Source: Luteimonas sp. YGD11-2
GTDB taxonomy: Bacteria > Pseudomonadota > Gammaproteobacteria > Xanthomonadales > Xanthomonadaceae
Reading direction: 5' to 3'
Assembly: GCF_004118975.1 (NCBI RefSeq)
Contig: NZ_CP035376.1
Coordinates: 186,001-250,000, forward strand
Length of the DNA: 64,000 nt
Shown piece by piece: positions 1 to 8,139 of the stretch. Positions within the stretch are counted from its first letter, which is position 1, and each line of letters begins with the position of its first letter. Under the pieces are notes generated by a model. The model searched no databases. It was not told where the DNA came from and was given only the letters and a program-made list of their open reading frames with translations. The position numbers and the translations under genes were made by a program.

Positions 1-113
1 GGTGCGCACGCAGAGATTGCGCGCTGGGCGGGAGCAACGCACTGGACCGCTTCATCCTGGCTGTCGCCGACGGCGCTATCTTCGACGCCCTCCCGCATGT
101 CCCGACTGCCGTT
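1..113. other. left edge, no assignable gene
   Basis: No gene can be assigned. The frame of the downstream SodC-like protein stays open to the edge, but its lipoprotein signal starts at 114, so this is probably leader sequence. A minus-strand frame running off the edge from about 97 has no recognisable product. Confidence 0.3.
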
Positions 114-665
114 ATGAACTTCCGTCCCGGTCTTCCATGTGCCGTCCTGCTGCTGTCCGCCTGCGCCGCGACCCCGCGCACGCCGTCGCCACCGGTACCG
201 GCAACACCGCCACCGCCGGTGCATGCCACGGTCGGCACCGCGCAGGAAGCATTCGTGCCGCTGGCATCGGCCTCCGGCAGCCTGGTCAGTGGACGTGCGT
301 CGCTGCTCGCGGCGGACGGTGGCGTGCGTGTCACCGGCGAGGTCGGCGGGCTGGTGCGCAATGGCGCGCATGGCCTGCAGGTGCACGAGCGCGGCGACTG
401 CAGCGCCGCCGATGCCAGCAGCGCCGGCGCCTATTTCGATCCCGCAGCCGGCGCCGACCAGCGCGGGGTAGTGGCCGGCGCCGGGACGCTGCGCATCGTC
501 GCCGACGCCGAGGGCGTGGCGCGCTTCGACCTGCAGGTGCCGGGTGCGGTGCTTGGCGGCGGCGCGGCCAACGACATCGCCGGGCGCGCGCTGGTGGTCT
601 CCGGAGCCACGCCGGGATCCTTCAGCGCACGGGTGGCCTGCGGGGTGATCCGCGTGGTGCGCTGA
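114..665 (+). CDS. SodC-family lipoprotein lacking most metal ligands
   Basis: This 183-residue protein has an N-terminal lipoprotein signal with a lipobox ending at Cys17 (LLSAC), so it should be membrane-anchored on the periplasmic side. The rest matches the Cu/Zn superoxide dismutase fold: GLQVHERGDCS at residues 87-97, GAYFDP at 105-110 and a C-terminal RVACGVI with the disulfide cysteine. Where active family members have GFHVH, HFNP, the zinc-loop histidines and aspartate, and the late IVH, this protein has Gln89, Tyr107, a loop with no histidine and a serine. One canonical histidine (His91) and both disulfide cysteines remain. Dismutase activity is therefore unlikely; a structural or binding role is inference. 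It lies directly upstream of an intact sodC, as expected of a tandem duplication in which one copy diverged. Confidence 0.82.
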   Translation: MNFRPGLPCAVLLLSACAATPRTPSPPVPATPPPPVHATVGTAQEAFVPLASASGSLVSGRASLLAADGGVRVTGEVGGLVRNGAHGLQVHERGDCSAADASSAGAYFDPAAGADQRGVVAGAGTLRIVADAEGVARFDLQVPGAVLGGGAANDIAGRALVVSGATPGSFSARVACGVIRVVR

Positions 666-723
666 CTGCGCGGCAACGCCGCTTGCGGTATACCGGGTGC
701 CCAGTCCCGAATCGGAGTTCCCC

Positions 724-1371
724 ATGCGCAGGATCCTGCTGCTCACCCCGCTCGTCGCCGCTGTGGCCGCGTGTTCGCCGGCCGACCGTGGCGAAGGCGA
801 AATGGCCGCCGACCAGCCGTCGGCCTCGCCGCAGACCGCGCCGCTGGCGACATCCCCGGCCGACCCGGCCGCCAATGCCGACGCGCAGATGATGGGTGGC
901 GTCAACGACCTGATGGCCGCGACCGTCACCCTTGCTCCGACCGCCGGCAACGACGTCAGTGGCAACCTGCGCTTCACCCGCTCCGGCGACGGCATCCGCG
1001 TCAGCGGCGACGTGCGCGGCCTGCCCGCGGGCGGCGAGCACGGCTTCCACGTGCACGAGAACGGTGACTGCAGCGCACCGGATGCCACCAGCGCCGGCGG
1101 CCACTTCAACCCCACCTCGCAGCCGCACGGCCGCGCCGGCGAAGGCGACCACCACGCCGGCGACAGCGACAACCTGCAGGCCAACGACGAGGGCGTGGCC
1201 AGCGCCGACCATCTGCTGGCCGGTGCCACGCTGGGCGATGGCGCACCCACCGACATCGTCGGCAAGGCGGTCATCGTGCATGCCAACCCCGACGACTACA
1301 CCACCCAGCCGACCGGCAACGCCGGTGACCGCCTGGCGTGTGGCGTGATCGAGGCAAGCGCCGGGCGTTGA
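724..1371 (+). CDS. Cu/Zn superoxide dismutase lipoprotein SodC
   Basis: It converts superoxide to peroxide and oxygen in the periplasm. The start is set by the lipoprotein signal (MRRILLL, lipobox AVAAC with Cys17); an in-frame ATG nine codons upstream would spoil the signal. After an Ala/Pro-rich linker, the SOD domain from about residue 58 carries GFHVHENGD (His109 and His111), GGHFNP (His127), His135, a GDHHAGD zinc loop (His143/144, Asp147), VIVH, and the disulfide pair in GDCS and LACGVI. All expected copper and zinc ligands are present. Length is 215 residues. It follows the degenerate paralogue by about 60 bp in the same direction and is followed by a strong hairpin. Confidence 0.92.
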   Translation: MRRILLLTPLVAAVAACSPADRGEGEMAADQPSASPQTAPLATSPADPAANADAQMMGGVNDLMAATVTLAPTAGNDVSGNLRFTRSGDGIRVSGDVRGLPAGGEHGFHVHENGDCSAPDATSAGGHFNPTSQPHGRAGEGDHHAGDSDNLQANDEGVASADHLLAGATLGDGAPTDIVGKAVIVHANPDDYTTQPTGNAGDRLACGVIEASAGR

Positions 1372-1378
1372 TGCGCTG

Positions 1379-1408
1379 CCGCCCTCTCCCGTACGCGGGA
1401 GAGGGCGG
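1379..1408. terminator. perfect 13-bp hairpin between convergent genes
   Basis: CCGCCCTCTCCCG and its exact complement flank the loop TACG. It lies between the stop of sodC and the stop of the convergent gene at 1432, so it could end transcription from either side. There is no T run. The core resembles the CTCTCCC/GGGAGAG intergenic repeats common in Xanthomonadaceae, so it may be a repeat rather than a dedicated terminator. Confidence 0.5.
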
Positions 1409-1431
1409 TCGTGCCGCCGGTGCCGGTGACC

Positions 1432-2313
1432 TCAGCCGACCACGCTGCGCGGGTCGGCGTCGTCGGGGCAGTGGTCGAAGCGCACCGGGACGCCGTGCGC
1501 GCGCAGCACCGCGTCGAACTGGCGCTGGCGCGCCTCGAAATGCATCCATCCCCGCTGCAGGCGCGCCTCGTCGTCCTCGCCTGCGGCATAGCGCGCGCGC
1601 CACGCCGCGGGTGAGAACAGCGCAATGCGTGCCTCGCCGCCGGTGTAGTGCACCAGCGGCTCGGGTGCGGCATCCAGCCAGGCTTCGTCAGCGGGTGACA
1701 GCAGCGCGACCTCCAGCACCGGCCACAGCGGCGCGATGCCGGCGTGCTCGTACTGCAGCGCGGTCATCGCCAGCAGATCGTGCGCGGTGAGATAGCGCGC
1801 ATGTTCAATGGCGAGGCCGAACACCTCCTGTGCGTGCAGCGCGGTTTCCGCGCCGGCCATGCCGGTCTCCATCAGTTCTCGCTCGAACGCATCGGCCACC
1901 GCCGCGGTGGTCCCGGCGTCGCCACGCAGCACCAGCGGGACCAGCCGCAGCGGGCCGCCAGCGTGCTCGGGTGCGGGGGACAACGCACCCGGCAGGCGGC
2001 CTTCGTGGGCACCGAATGCGATGACCCGGCCCCCGGCCTCGCCCGGCGCGCGCGCCGCGAGCTGGTCGAGTTCGCCATGCAGCGGCCAGCCCGGGCGCAG
2101 CAGTTCCACCGGGTCGTAGTGGGCACCGACGGTGATCAGGTCCAGCCCGGCCGCGGCAGGCACGAAGCCTGCGAGGTCGCGCGCGATGCGTTCGCCCAGG
2201 GCACCGGCATCCGCCTGTGCGAGCGTGTCCGGACCCTGCGCGCGCACGTCGCCGAGTTCGAGTGCGAGTGCGGCGCGCACCACCGGTGCGGGATTCAGCG
2301 CGGAGTCTGGCAT
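1432..2313 (-). CDS. hypothetical protein, 293 aa
   Basis: I do not recognise this protein. It is a soluble-looking 293-residue acidic protein with no signal peptide, no membrane segment and no known catalytic motif. The N-terminal half is Ala/Gly-rich with alternating hydrophobic segments (GLDLITVGAHYDP, GGRVIAFGAHEGRLPG). The C-terminal half is richer in Trp, His and Phe (GWMHFEARQRQFDAVL). The even third-position GC and full-length open frame support real coding. It is divergent from fadI with about 90 bp between the starts, so the two may share a promoter region. Confidence 0.7.
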   Translation of the reverse strand: MPDSALNPAPVVRAALALELGDVRAQGPDTLAQADAGALGERIARDLAGFVPAAAGLDLITVGAHYDPVELLRPGWPLHGELDQLAARAPGEAGGRVIAFGAHEGRLPGALSPAPEHAGGPLRLVPLVLRGDAGTTAAVADAFERELMETGMAGAETALHAQEVFGLAIEHARYLTAHDLLAMTALQYEHAGIAPLWPVLEVALLSPADEAWLDAAPEPLVHYTGGEARIALFSPAAWRARYAAGEDDEARLQRGWMHFEARQRQFDAVLRAHGVPVRFDHCPDDADPRSVVG

Positions 2314-2402
2314 GTCGATTGGACGTCCCGTACGGCGGCGTTAAACTCGATCGCATTATGCCCGTCAAGGTCGACAGGCACCTTCTTCCCGAGGAGCTCC
2401 CG

Positions 2403-3680
2403 ATGCCGTCAGGTCGTCCCGTCGCCGTTCTCGGTGGCGTCCGCATTCCCTTCTGCCGCCAGAACAGCGCCTACGCGGACGTCGGCAACCTCGGCATGTC
2501 GGTGCGGACCCTCGGCGCGCTGGTGGAGAAGTTCGGCCTGCACGGGCAGCAGCTGGGCGAGGTCGCGATGGGTGCGGTGATCAAGCACTCCAGCGACTGG
2601 AACCTCGGCCGCGAGGCGGCGCTGTCGTCGGGGCTGTCGGCTCTGACCCCGGGCATCACCCTGCAGCGTGCCTGCGGCACCTCGCTGGATTCGATCATCA
2701 CCGTGGCCAACAGGATCGCCGTCGGCCAGATCGAATCGGGTATCGGCGGTGGCGCCGACACGACCTCCGACGTGCCGATAGTCTACGGCCGCGCACTGCG
2801 CCGGCGCCTGCTGGCGGCGAACGCGGCGAAGACGCCGAAGGACAAGCTGGCGGCGTTCCGCGGCTTCCGCCTGCGCGAACTCAAGCCGGACTTCCCGGGC
2901 GTGGCCGAGCCGCGCACCGGCAAGTCGATGGGCGAGCACTGCGAGGACATGGCCAAGGAGTGGAGCATCTCGCGCGACTCGCAGGACGAGCTCGCCGCCG
3001 CCTCGCACCACAAGCTTGCCGCCGCCTACGACCGCGGCTTCTTCGACGACCTGGTGGTGAGTTTCCGCGGCGTCGCGCGCGACAACATCCTGCGCCCGGA
3101 CACCTCGATCGAGAAGCTTGCGACGCTCAAGCCCGCGTTCGACCGCGCTTCGGGGCGCGGCACGCTGACCGCCGGCAACTCCACCCCGCTCACCGACGGC
3201 GCCGCCGCCTGCCTGCTTGCGAGCGACGAATGGGCACGCGCGCATGGTCATGTTCCGCTGGCATATCTGCGCGATGCGCATGTGTCCGCTGTCGACTTCG
3301 TGCATGGCGAAGGCCTGCTGATGGCGCCCACGGTGGCGGTGGCGGAGATGCTCCGTCGCAACCAGCTGACGCTGCAGGACTTCGACGTCTACGAGATCCA
3401 CGAGGCGTTCGCCGCGCAGGTGCTGTGCACGCTGCGTGCGTGGGAGAGCGCCGACTACTGCCGCAACCGGCTGGGCCTGGATGCGCCGCTGGGCCGCATC
3501 GAGCCGGCCAAGATCAATCCGCTGGGCTCGTCGCTGGCGACCGGCCATCCGTTCGCCGCGACCGGTGCGCGCATCATCGCCACCGCGGCCAAGCACCTCG
3601 CCGAGCGCGGCGGCGGCCGCTGCCTGGTGTCGATCTGCACCGCCGGCGGCATGGGCGTGGTGGCGATCCTCGAACGCTAG
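2403..3680 (+). CDS. acetyl-CoA C-acyltransferase FadI (beta-oxidation thiolase)
   Basis: It catalyses thiolytic cleavage of 3-ketoacyl-CoA in fatty-acid beta-oxidation. The 425-residue protein has the thiolase active-site cysteine in QRACGTS (Cys91), the catalytic histidine in EIHEAF, a GHPFAATGAR segment and the C-terminal CTAGGMG with the second cysteine. It has the FadI-type N-terminus (VAVLGGVRIPF). The ATG at 2403 was chosen because a GAGGAG Shine-Dalgarno lies about 7 bp upstream; an earlier in-frame ATG at 2358 lacks one. No fadJ partner is adjacent, so the multifunctional subunit must lie elsewhere. Confidence 0.93.
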   Translation: MPSGRPVAVLGGVRIPFCRQNSAYADVGNLGMSVRTLGALVEKFGLHGQQLGEVAMGAVIKHSSDWNLGREAALSSGLSALTPGITLQRACGTSLDSIITVANRIAVGQIESGIGGGADTTSDVPIVYGRALRRRLLAANAAKTPKDKLAAFRGFRLRELKPDFPGVAEPRTGKSMGEHCEDMAKEWSISRDSQDELAAASHHKLAAAYDRGFFDDLVVSFRGVARDNILRPDTSIEKLATLKPAFDRASGRGTLTAGNSTPLTDGAAACLLASDEWARAHGHVPLAYLRDAHVSAVDFVHGEGLLMAPTVAVAEMLRRNQLTLQDFDVYEIHEAFAAQVLCTLRAWESADYCRNRLGLDAPLGRIEPAKINPLGSSLATGHPFAATGARIIATAAKHLAERGGGRCLVSICTAGGMGVVAILER

Positions 3681-3873
3681 TCGCTCACCCGTGCCGCGTA
3701 AGCGGACGCGGGTGTCGACTTCCCGGAGAGATCGATGTTTCCGGAGCCCGGGCAAGCGGGGCGCCCGCGGGTTCCTGTCTCTCAGCGTGAGCAGCCGGCA
3801 GCAGCCACGCCTTATCGGTGCTACTGGCGGTGCCGCACCCGCCCACCGACATGCGCCGGCGTCACGCGAGCCG

Positions 3874-5139
3874 CTACCGCAGCGGCGGATCCAGGTCGCG
3901 GTCGCGCATCACCTCGCCATCCAGCGGCATCACCGTGCCCGTGCCCGTGCCGGCGCCGCTGTCGCGTGGCGGCAGTGCGGCCACCGGCTGTCCGCGGCCG
4001 GCGCGCAGCGCATTCGCGTAGGCATAGCGGGCACGGCCCTCGTCGCCCTGTGCCAGCCACGCATCGCCCAGCACTTCCCAGGCGCCGGTGCCGGCGCCCT
4101 GGTCGATCGCGCGATGCGCGTAGTCCTCGGCGCGCTGCCACTGCGACTGCTCCGCGGACAGCCGTGCCAGCGCCAGCAGCAGGGCCGGGCTGCCCGGGTG
4201 CTTCGCCAGCCAGCGCTCGCAGGTGGCGATGCGGTGTTCGCTACGGCCCAGCGGCAATGCGCCATAGCGGATCGCAAGCTTCTCGTCCCAGCGCGTGTCC
4301 AGCGCCTGTTCGAGGCTGCGGGTGGCCGCTTCCTGCCAGCCCAGTGCGGCCGCGCGTTCGGCATAGGCGGCGGTCACCGGTGCGTCGGCACGCACGCCCT
4401 TGGGCAGTGCCTCCCAGCGCGATGCCAGCAGGTTCTGGTCCTCGGCCTCGCGCAGCGACGCGGCCGCCCAGCGTGCCTCGAGATCGTCGAGCCGCTCCTT
4501 CGGCAGGGCGTGCTGCTGGCGCAAGGCACCGAGCAGTTCGTAGGCCTGCATCGCCTGGCCGGACGCGGCGAGCGCTTCCGCGCGCAACGCCAGCCCGCGT
4601 GGCGGCAACGGCTGCGCCGCGGGGGTGTCCAGCGCGACCAGTGCATCGGTGGGACGTTCGTCGGCCAGCGCGAGCTCGGCGGCAGCGATGGCGCGTGCGG
4701 CAGGATGCCGGTCGCCGAAACCCTCCAGGCCACGGCGCGCAGCGGCACCGTCGCCGCGCGCCCATGCCGCCTGCACCGCGGCGATGCGTGCCGCGGCCTC
4801 GGTGTCGGGGTCATCGACCGCCTCGGCCAGCAGCTTCTCGGCGCGGCTGTAGTGGCCCTCGTGCAGGGCGACCATGCCCTCGGGCAGGCGCAGGCGCGCG
4901 TGGCGGTCGCGGCGCCGGTTCCAGGTGCGGAACGGAAAGCTCAGCAGTGCCCACACCAGCCACAGCGCCAGCAATACCAGCAGCGCGATGCCGATCGCCT
5001 CGACCAGGCTGGCGGTGTAGTCGTAGCCGCCATAGCGCACCAGCACATGGCCGGTGTCGCCCGACAGCAGCATGTGCGCAATGAACGCGCCCAGCACCGC
5101 GAGTACCAGCAGGAACAGCACGTTGCGAAGGACAGTCAT
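3874..5139 (-). CDS. HemY-type membrane TPR protein
   Basis: This 421-residue inner-membrane protein belongs to the HemY family linked to heme biosynthesis in gammaproteobacteria (not the Gram-positive protoporphyrinogen oxidase of the same name). Two transmembrane helices are visible near residues 4-25 and 43-66, followed by a basic stretch (RTWNRRRDRHARL) and a long Ala/Leu-rich TPR region, with WLAKHPGSPALLLALARL near the C-terminus. It lies about 90 bp downstream of hemD on the same strand, as in the hemD-hemX-hemY arrangement of relatives, but no hemX frame lies between them. The biochemical role of the family is poorly defined; a scaffold role in heme synthesis is inference. Confidence 0.88.
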   Translation of the reverse strand: MTVLRNVLFLLVLAVLGAFIAHMLLSGDTGHVLVRYGGYDYTASLVEAIGIALLVLLALWLVWALLSFPFRTWNRRRDRHARLRLPEGMVALHEGHYSRAEKLLAEAVDDPDTEAAARIAAVQAAWARGDGAAARRGLEGFGDRHPAARAIAAAELALADERPTDALVALDTPAAQPLPPRGLALRAEALAASGQAMQAYELLGALRQQHALPKERLDDLEARWAAASLREAEDQNLLASRWEALPKGVRADAPVTAAYAERAAALGWQEAATRSLEQALDTRWDEKLAIRYGALPLGRSEHRIATCERWLAKHPGSPALLLALARLSAEQSQWQRAEDYAHRAIDQGAGTGAWEVLGDAWLAQGDEGRARYAYANALRAGRGQPVAALPPRDSGAGTGTGTVMPLDGEVMRDRDLDPPLR

Positions 5140-5232
5140 GGAAGGCGCTCCCCGAGTGGAAGGACTTGGGCCACGCCACGCTAGTGCGCGCCCTGTCTGC
5201 GGAGAATGAATGCGCGAACGGGCGTCGCCCGC

Positions 5233-6009
5233 TCAGGGCAACGCCATCGCCGCCGCCAGCAGCGCTTCCGGCTGCGGGCTGTGGGCCGCGCGCGCGTGGG
5301 CGAAGCCCGATGCGCGGGCGAGATCGGCCAGGCGTTCGCTGGCCGCAACCACCCGTGCCGAGCGCAGGCGGCGCGCGGCGGGCCCGGGCAAGGCCTCGAG
5401 CACGCGCTGCAGCGCCTCGCCACTGGTCAGCGGCAGCAGCAGCGGGGCATCACCGGTGTCGAGCAGCTGCGCGATCGCCGCAGTGTCGAGCGGCAGCGGA
5501 TCACGCACATAGACATCGGCGCGCACCACCCGGGCGCCGCGCGCGACCAGTTCGGCAGCGATCTGACCGCGGCCGCCCGGGGCGGTCACCAGGCCGACGA
5601 TGCGGCCGCGCACCGCGGCGGCGTCCACCTGGGGCATCGCCAGCAGTCCTTCGCTGTCCTGGCGCTCGGGCGCAGCGGCGTTGGCGACGCCGGCGGCGCG
5701 CAAGGCCGCGCAGGTGCCGGCCCCCACGGCCAGGCGCGCGCCGGCACCGGCCAGCGGCATCAGCGCGGCGGCAGCTGCCACCGCGGGCGGGCTGGTGAAG
5801 ATCGTGACCGGCGCATCCAGCGCGGCGGCCAGCGCGGTACGTGCCGCGGGATCGTCGCGATGCACGATCCGCCACGGCGAGAGCGCGATCAGGCCCAGGC
5901 CATGGGCGGCGGCGGCGCGCTCGAGGGTCGCGTGTTCGCCCGCCGGGCGCAGCGAGATCACGTAGGATGCCGGCCGCTCGGGCACGGCGGGAACACTGGC
6001 ATGCGGCAT
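5233..6009 (-). CDS. uroporphyrinogen-III synthase HemD
   Basis: It cyclises hydroxymethylbilane to uroporphyrinogen III with inversion of ring D, the branch point to heme and siroheme. The 258-residue product starts MPHASVP and has the two-lobed Ala-rich fold of the family, with recognisable PWRIVH, TIFTSPPAV (the conserved FTS element), AVGAGTCAAL and LLLPLTSGEAL segments. HemD sequences diverge strongly, so recognition rests on these elements plus the downstream hemY. It is transcribed divergently from the thioesterase gene at 6062. Confidence 0.88.
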   Translation of the reverse strand: MPHASVPAVPERPASYVISLRPAGEHATLERAAAAHGLGLIALSPWRIVHRDDPAARTALAAALDAPVTIFTSPPAVAAAAALMPLAGAGARLAVGAGTCAALRAAGVANAAAPERQDSEGLLAMPQVDAAAVRGRIVGLVTAPGGRGQIAAELVARGARVVRADVYVRDPLPLDTAAIAQLLDTGDAPLLLPLTSGEALQRVLEALPGPAARRLRSARVVAASERLADLARASGFAHARAAHSPQPEALLAAAMALP

Positions 6010-6061
6010 GGCCGCAGCTTGGTGCCTGGGCCGACGTCCCGCAACCGCGACAGGAGTTCCG

Positions 6062-6559
6062 ATGACCGCACCGATCACTGCCGACCCCGCCGCCCTCGAG
6101 CGCCTGCAGGCGCACTTCGACGGCATGCCGCCGGTCGCGGCGATGCAGGTCGGCGTCACCGGCTGGGACGGCGACTGCCTGCGGCTGTCGGCACCGCTGG
6201 CCACGCACGTCAACGACAAGGGTTGCGCGTTCGGCGGCAGCCTGGTGTCGCTGGCAACCCTTGCCGCCTGGGGCCTGGTGACCCTGCAGGTGGAGGCGGC
6301 CGGGCTGGACGCCGATGTCTTCGTCGCCGCCACCGAGGTGCGCTACCGCGCGCCGCTGTTCGCCGACCTCCACGCGCAGGCGCGGCTGGAGGAGGGCGCG
6401 TGGCCGGACTTCATCGACACCCTGCGTACGCGCGGCCGCGCCAGCACCTGGCTGGTCGCTTCGGTCCCGCTGCCCGACGGTGGCATCGCCACCGAGGCAC
6501 GCTTGCGCTACGCGGCGATCCTGCGTGCGCCGGTTTCCGCGCCGGGGCAGGCCGACTAA
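6062..6559 (+). CDS. YiiD C-terminal-type thioesterase (hotdog fold)
   Basis: This 165-residue soluble protein matches the thioesterase domain found at the C-terminus of YiiD. Family signatures are the hotdog-helix region NDKGCAFGGSLVSLATLAAWG and the strand VFVAATEVRYRAPLFADL. The acyl substrate is not known. The ATG at 6062 is preceded by AGGAG at good spacing; an upstream in-frame ATG at 6008 overlaps hemD and lacks a ribosome site. It is divergent from hemD. Confidence 0.85.
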   Translation: MTAPITADPAALERLQAHFDGMPPVAAMQVGVTGWDGDCLRLSAPLATHVNDKGCAFGGSLVSLATLAAWGLVTLQVEAAGLDADVFVAATEVRYRAPLFADLHAQARLEEGAWPDFIDTLRTRGRASTWLVASVPLPDGGIATEARLRYAAILRAPVSAPGQAD

Positions 6560-6584
6560 CATGCCGGCGGGGACCAACAACGGG

Positions 6585-7016
6585 ATGCATGCGATGCGCT
6601 GGATGCGGTGGGGCACGATCGTGGCGCTGATGCTGGGCACGCTGCTGCTGGCGGGCTGCGCCACCGCCGGCAAGAAGACCAGCGAACTCGAACGCATGCA
6701 GTACATGTATTCGGCGGCGATCCGCTGGGGCGATTTCGAGGGTGCCTGGAACCTCGTCGATCCGGAGCTGCGCGAGGCGCACCCGATGAGCGAGCTCGAG
6801 TTCCAGCGCTACGAGCAGATCCAGATCTCGGGCTACCGCGAACTCGCCACGCAGCCGGGCGAGAGCACCGCCGCGCGCGAGATCCAGATCGGCGTGATCA
6901 ACCGCCACACCATGGCCGAGCGCACGGTGCGCTACACCGAGCAGTGGCGCTACGACGCCGAGGCCGGCCGCTGGTGGCTGGCCGGCGGGCTGCCGGACTT
7001 CTGGGCCGGCGAGTAG
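6585..7016 (+). CDS. small lipoprotein, unknown function
   Basis: A lipoprotein signal (MRWGTIVALMLGTLLLAGC) gives Cys25 as the likely acylated residue. The mature domain of about 118 residues is compact and rich in Arg, Glu, Trp and Tyr (MYSAAIRWGDFEGAWNLVD, YTEQWRYD, RWWLAGGLPDFW). This pattern suggests an NTF2-like or cystatin-like fold, but I cannot name a family. Alternative starts are ATG 6561 and ATG 6594; 6585 is chosen because a GGCGGGG lies upstream and the signal length is normal. Confidence 0.75.
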   Translation: MHAMRWMRWGTIVALMLGTLLLAGCATAGKKTSELERMQYMYSAAIRWGDFEGAWNLVDPELREAHPMSELEFQRYEQIQISGYRELATQPGESTAAREIQIGVINRHTMAERTVRYTEQWRYDAEAGRWWLAGGLPDFWAGE

Positions 7017-7043
7017 CGCCGCGTCCGCGCATCACCCGGTGTT

Positions 7044-7072
7044 TTGCGCCCCGCCGCGCGCTGGGCGACAAT
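7044..7072 (+). promoter_or_regulatory. putative sigma-70 promoter for the rhodanese gene
   Basis: TTGCGC (7044-7049) and GACAAT (7067-7072) are separated by 17 bp and lie about 30 bp upstream of the GTG start at 7104. The -10 matches four to five positions of the consensus; the -35 keeps TTG. Confidence 0.45.
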
Positions 7073-7103
7073 CGCCGCCCGCCGTCTGCAGTAACCGAAT
7101 CCC

Positions 7104-7538
7104 GTGACTTTCGAAGAACTGCTGGCATTTGCCGGCCGCAACCACCTGCTCGCGTTGGCGCTGGCCGGCATCACGCTGGCCCTGATCTGGACCGAGATCG
7201 CCCGCCTGACGCGCGGCTTCAAGGGTCTGCGCCCCGCCGAGCTGACCGTGCTGGTCAACCGCGAGAACGCGCTGGTGGTCGACCTGCGCCCCAGCGGCGA
7301 CTTCGAGAAGGGGCATATCCCCGGCTCGAAGAACGTGCAGATGAGCCAGTTCGATCCCGAGAACAAACAGCTCGCCGCGGCCCGCGCGCTGCCGGTGGTG
7401 CTGGTGTGCAAGACCGGCCAGACCGCCAACACGGCCGCCAAGCGGCTGAAGAAGGCCGGCTTCGAGCAGGTCTACGTGCTCGAGGGCGGCATCGGCGCCT
7501 GGCAGCAGGCCGACCTGCCGCTCAAGCGCGGCCGCTGA
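7104..7538 (+). CDS. membrane-anchored rhodanese-like sulfurtransferase
   Basis: This 144-residue protein has one N-terminal transmembrane helix (about residues 14-32) followed by a rhodanese domain. The active-site loop VCKTGQT carries the catalytic cysteine; VVDLRPSGDFEKGHIPGSKN and VYVLEGGIGAW are further family hallmarks. It should transfer sulfane sulfur to an acceptor at the cytoplasmic membrane face; the acceptor is unknown. Translation starts at a GTG. It precedes secB, as in many gammaproteobacteria (YibN-SecB order). Confidence 0.93.
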   Translation: MTFEELLAFAGRNHLLALALAGITLALIWTEIARLTRGFKGLRPAELTVLVNRENALVVDLRPSGDFEKGHIPGSKNVQMSQFDPENKQLAAARALPVVLVCKTGQTANTAAKRLKKAGFEQVYVLEGGIGAWQQADLPLKRGR

Positions 7539-7567
7539 GCACACCCGGCGCGCCGCGGTCGCGGTGC

Positions 7568-7573
7568 CATAAT
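7568..7573 (+). promoter_or_regulatory. putative -10 element upstream of secB
   Basis: CATAAT lies 45 bp before the secB ATG, in the gap after the rhodanese stop. No convincing -35 is present at 16-18 bp, so secB may be read both from here and from the upstream gene. Confidence 0.35.
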
Positions 7574-7617
7574 CGATCCTTTCCGATCCCACTACCCGAA
7601 TTCCGCTGGAGTCCACC

Positions 7618-8136
7618 ATGTCCGAGCAAGACAACGTCGCCGCCAATGGCGCCGCCGCCCCCGCGCAGCCCGCCGGCGCGCAGTTCACCGTCGAGAAGAT
7701 CTACGTCAAGGACGTGTCCTTCGAGTCGCCCAAGGCGCCCCAGATCTTCAACGAGCAGGCGCAGCCGCAGCTCAACATGAGCCTCAACCAGAGCGTGCAG
7801 CGGGTGGGCGACAACGGCTACGAGGTCGTGCTCAAGATCACCCTGACCTGCTCGCTGGCCGAGGACAACACCGTCTACGTCGCCGAAGTCGCGCAGGCCG
7901 GCGTGTTCGGCCTGGCCGGTTTCGAGCCCAACGTGCTCGACGCCATGCTCGGCACCCACTGCCCGAACGTGCTGTACCCGTACGCGCGCCAGCTGCTGGG
8001 CGAGCTGATCCAGGCCGGTGGCTTCCCGCCGTTCCTGCTGCAGCCGATCAACTTCGACGCGCTGTATGCCGAAGGCCTGCGCCAGCGCTCCGGCCAGCAG
8101 GCCGGCGACGGCACCGAGATCGTCGGCAACGCCTGA
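7618..8136 (+). CDS. protein-export chaperone SecB
   Basis: SecB holds preproteins unfolded and delivers them to SecA. The 172-residue product has the conserved core [16 protein letters not shown], the long strand [23 protein letters not shown] region, and the C-terminal [17 protein letters not shown]. The N-terminus has an Ala/Pro-rich extension before the core. It has a GGAG ribosome site and is followed after only 3 bp by gpsA, so the two are probably cotranscribed, an order common in gammaproteobacteria. Confidence 0.97.
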   Translation: MSEQDNVAANGAAAPAQPAGAQFTVEKIYVKDVSFESPKAPQIFNEQAQPQLNMSLNQSVQRVGDNGYEVVLKITLTCSLAEDNTVYVAEVAQAGVFGLAGFEPNVLDAMLGTHCPNVLYPYARQLLGELIQAGGFPPFLLQPINFDALYAEGLRQRSGQQAGDGTEIVGNA

Positions 8137-8139
8137 CCG

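Noticed and set aside
3681..3873. Possible small RNA or gene between fadI and hemY
   Set aside because: A 193-bp convergent gap with no strong hairpin, no promoter pair and no credible reading frame.
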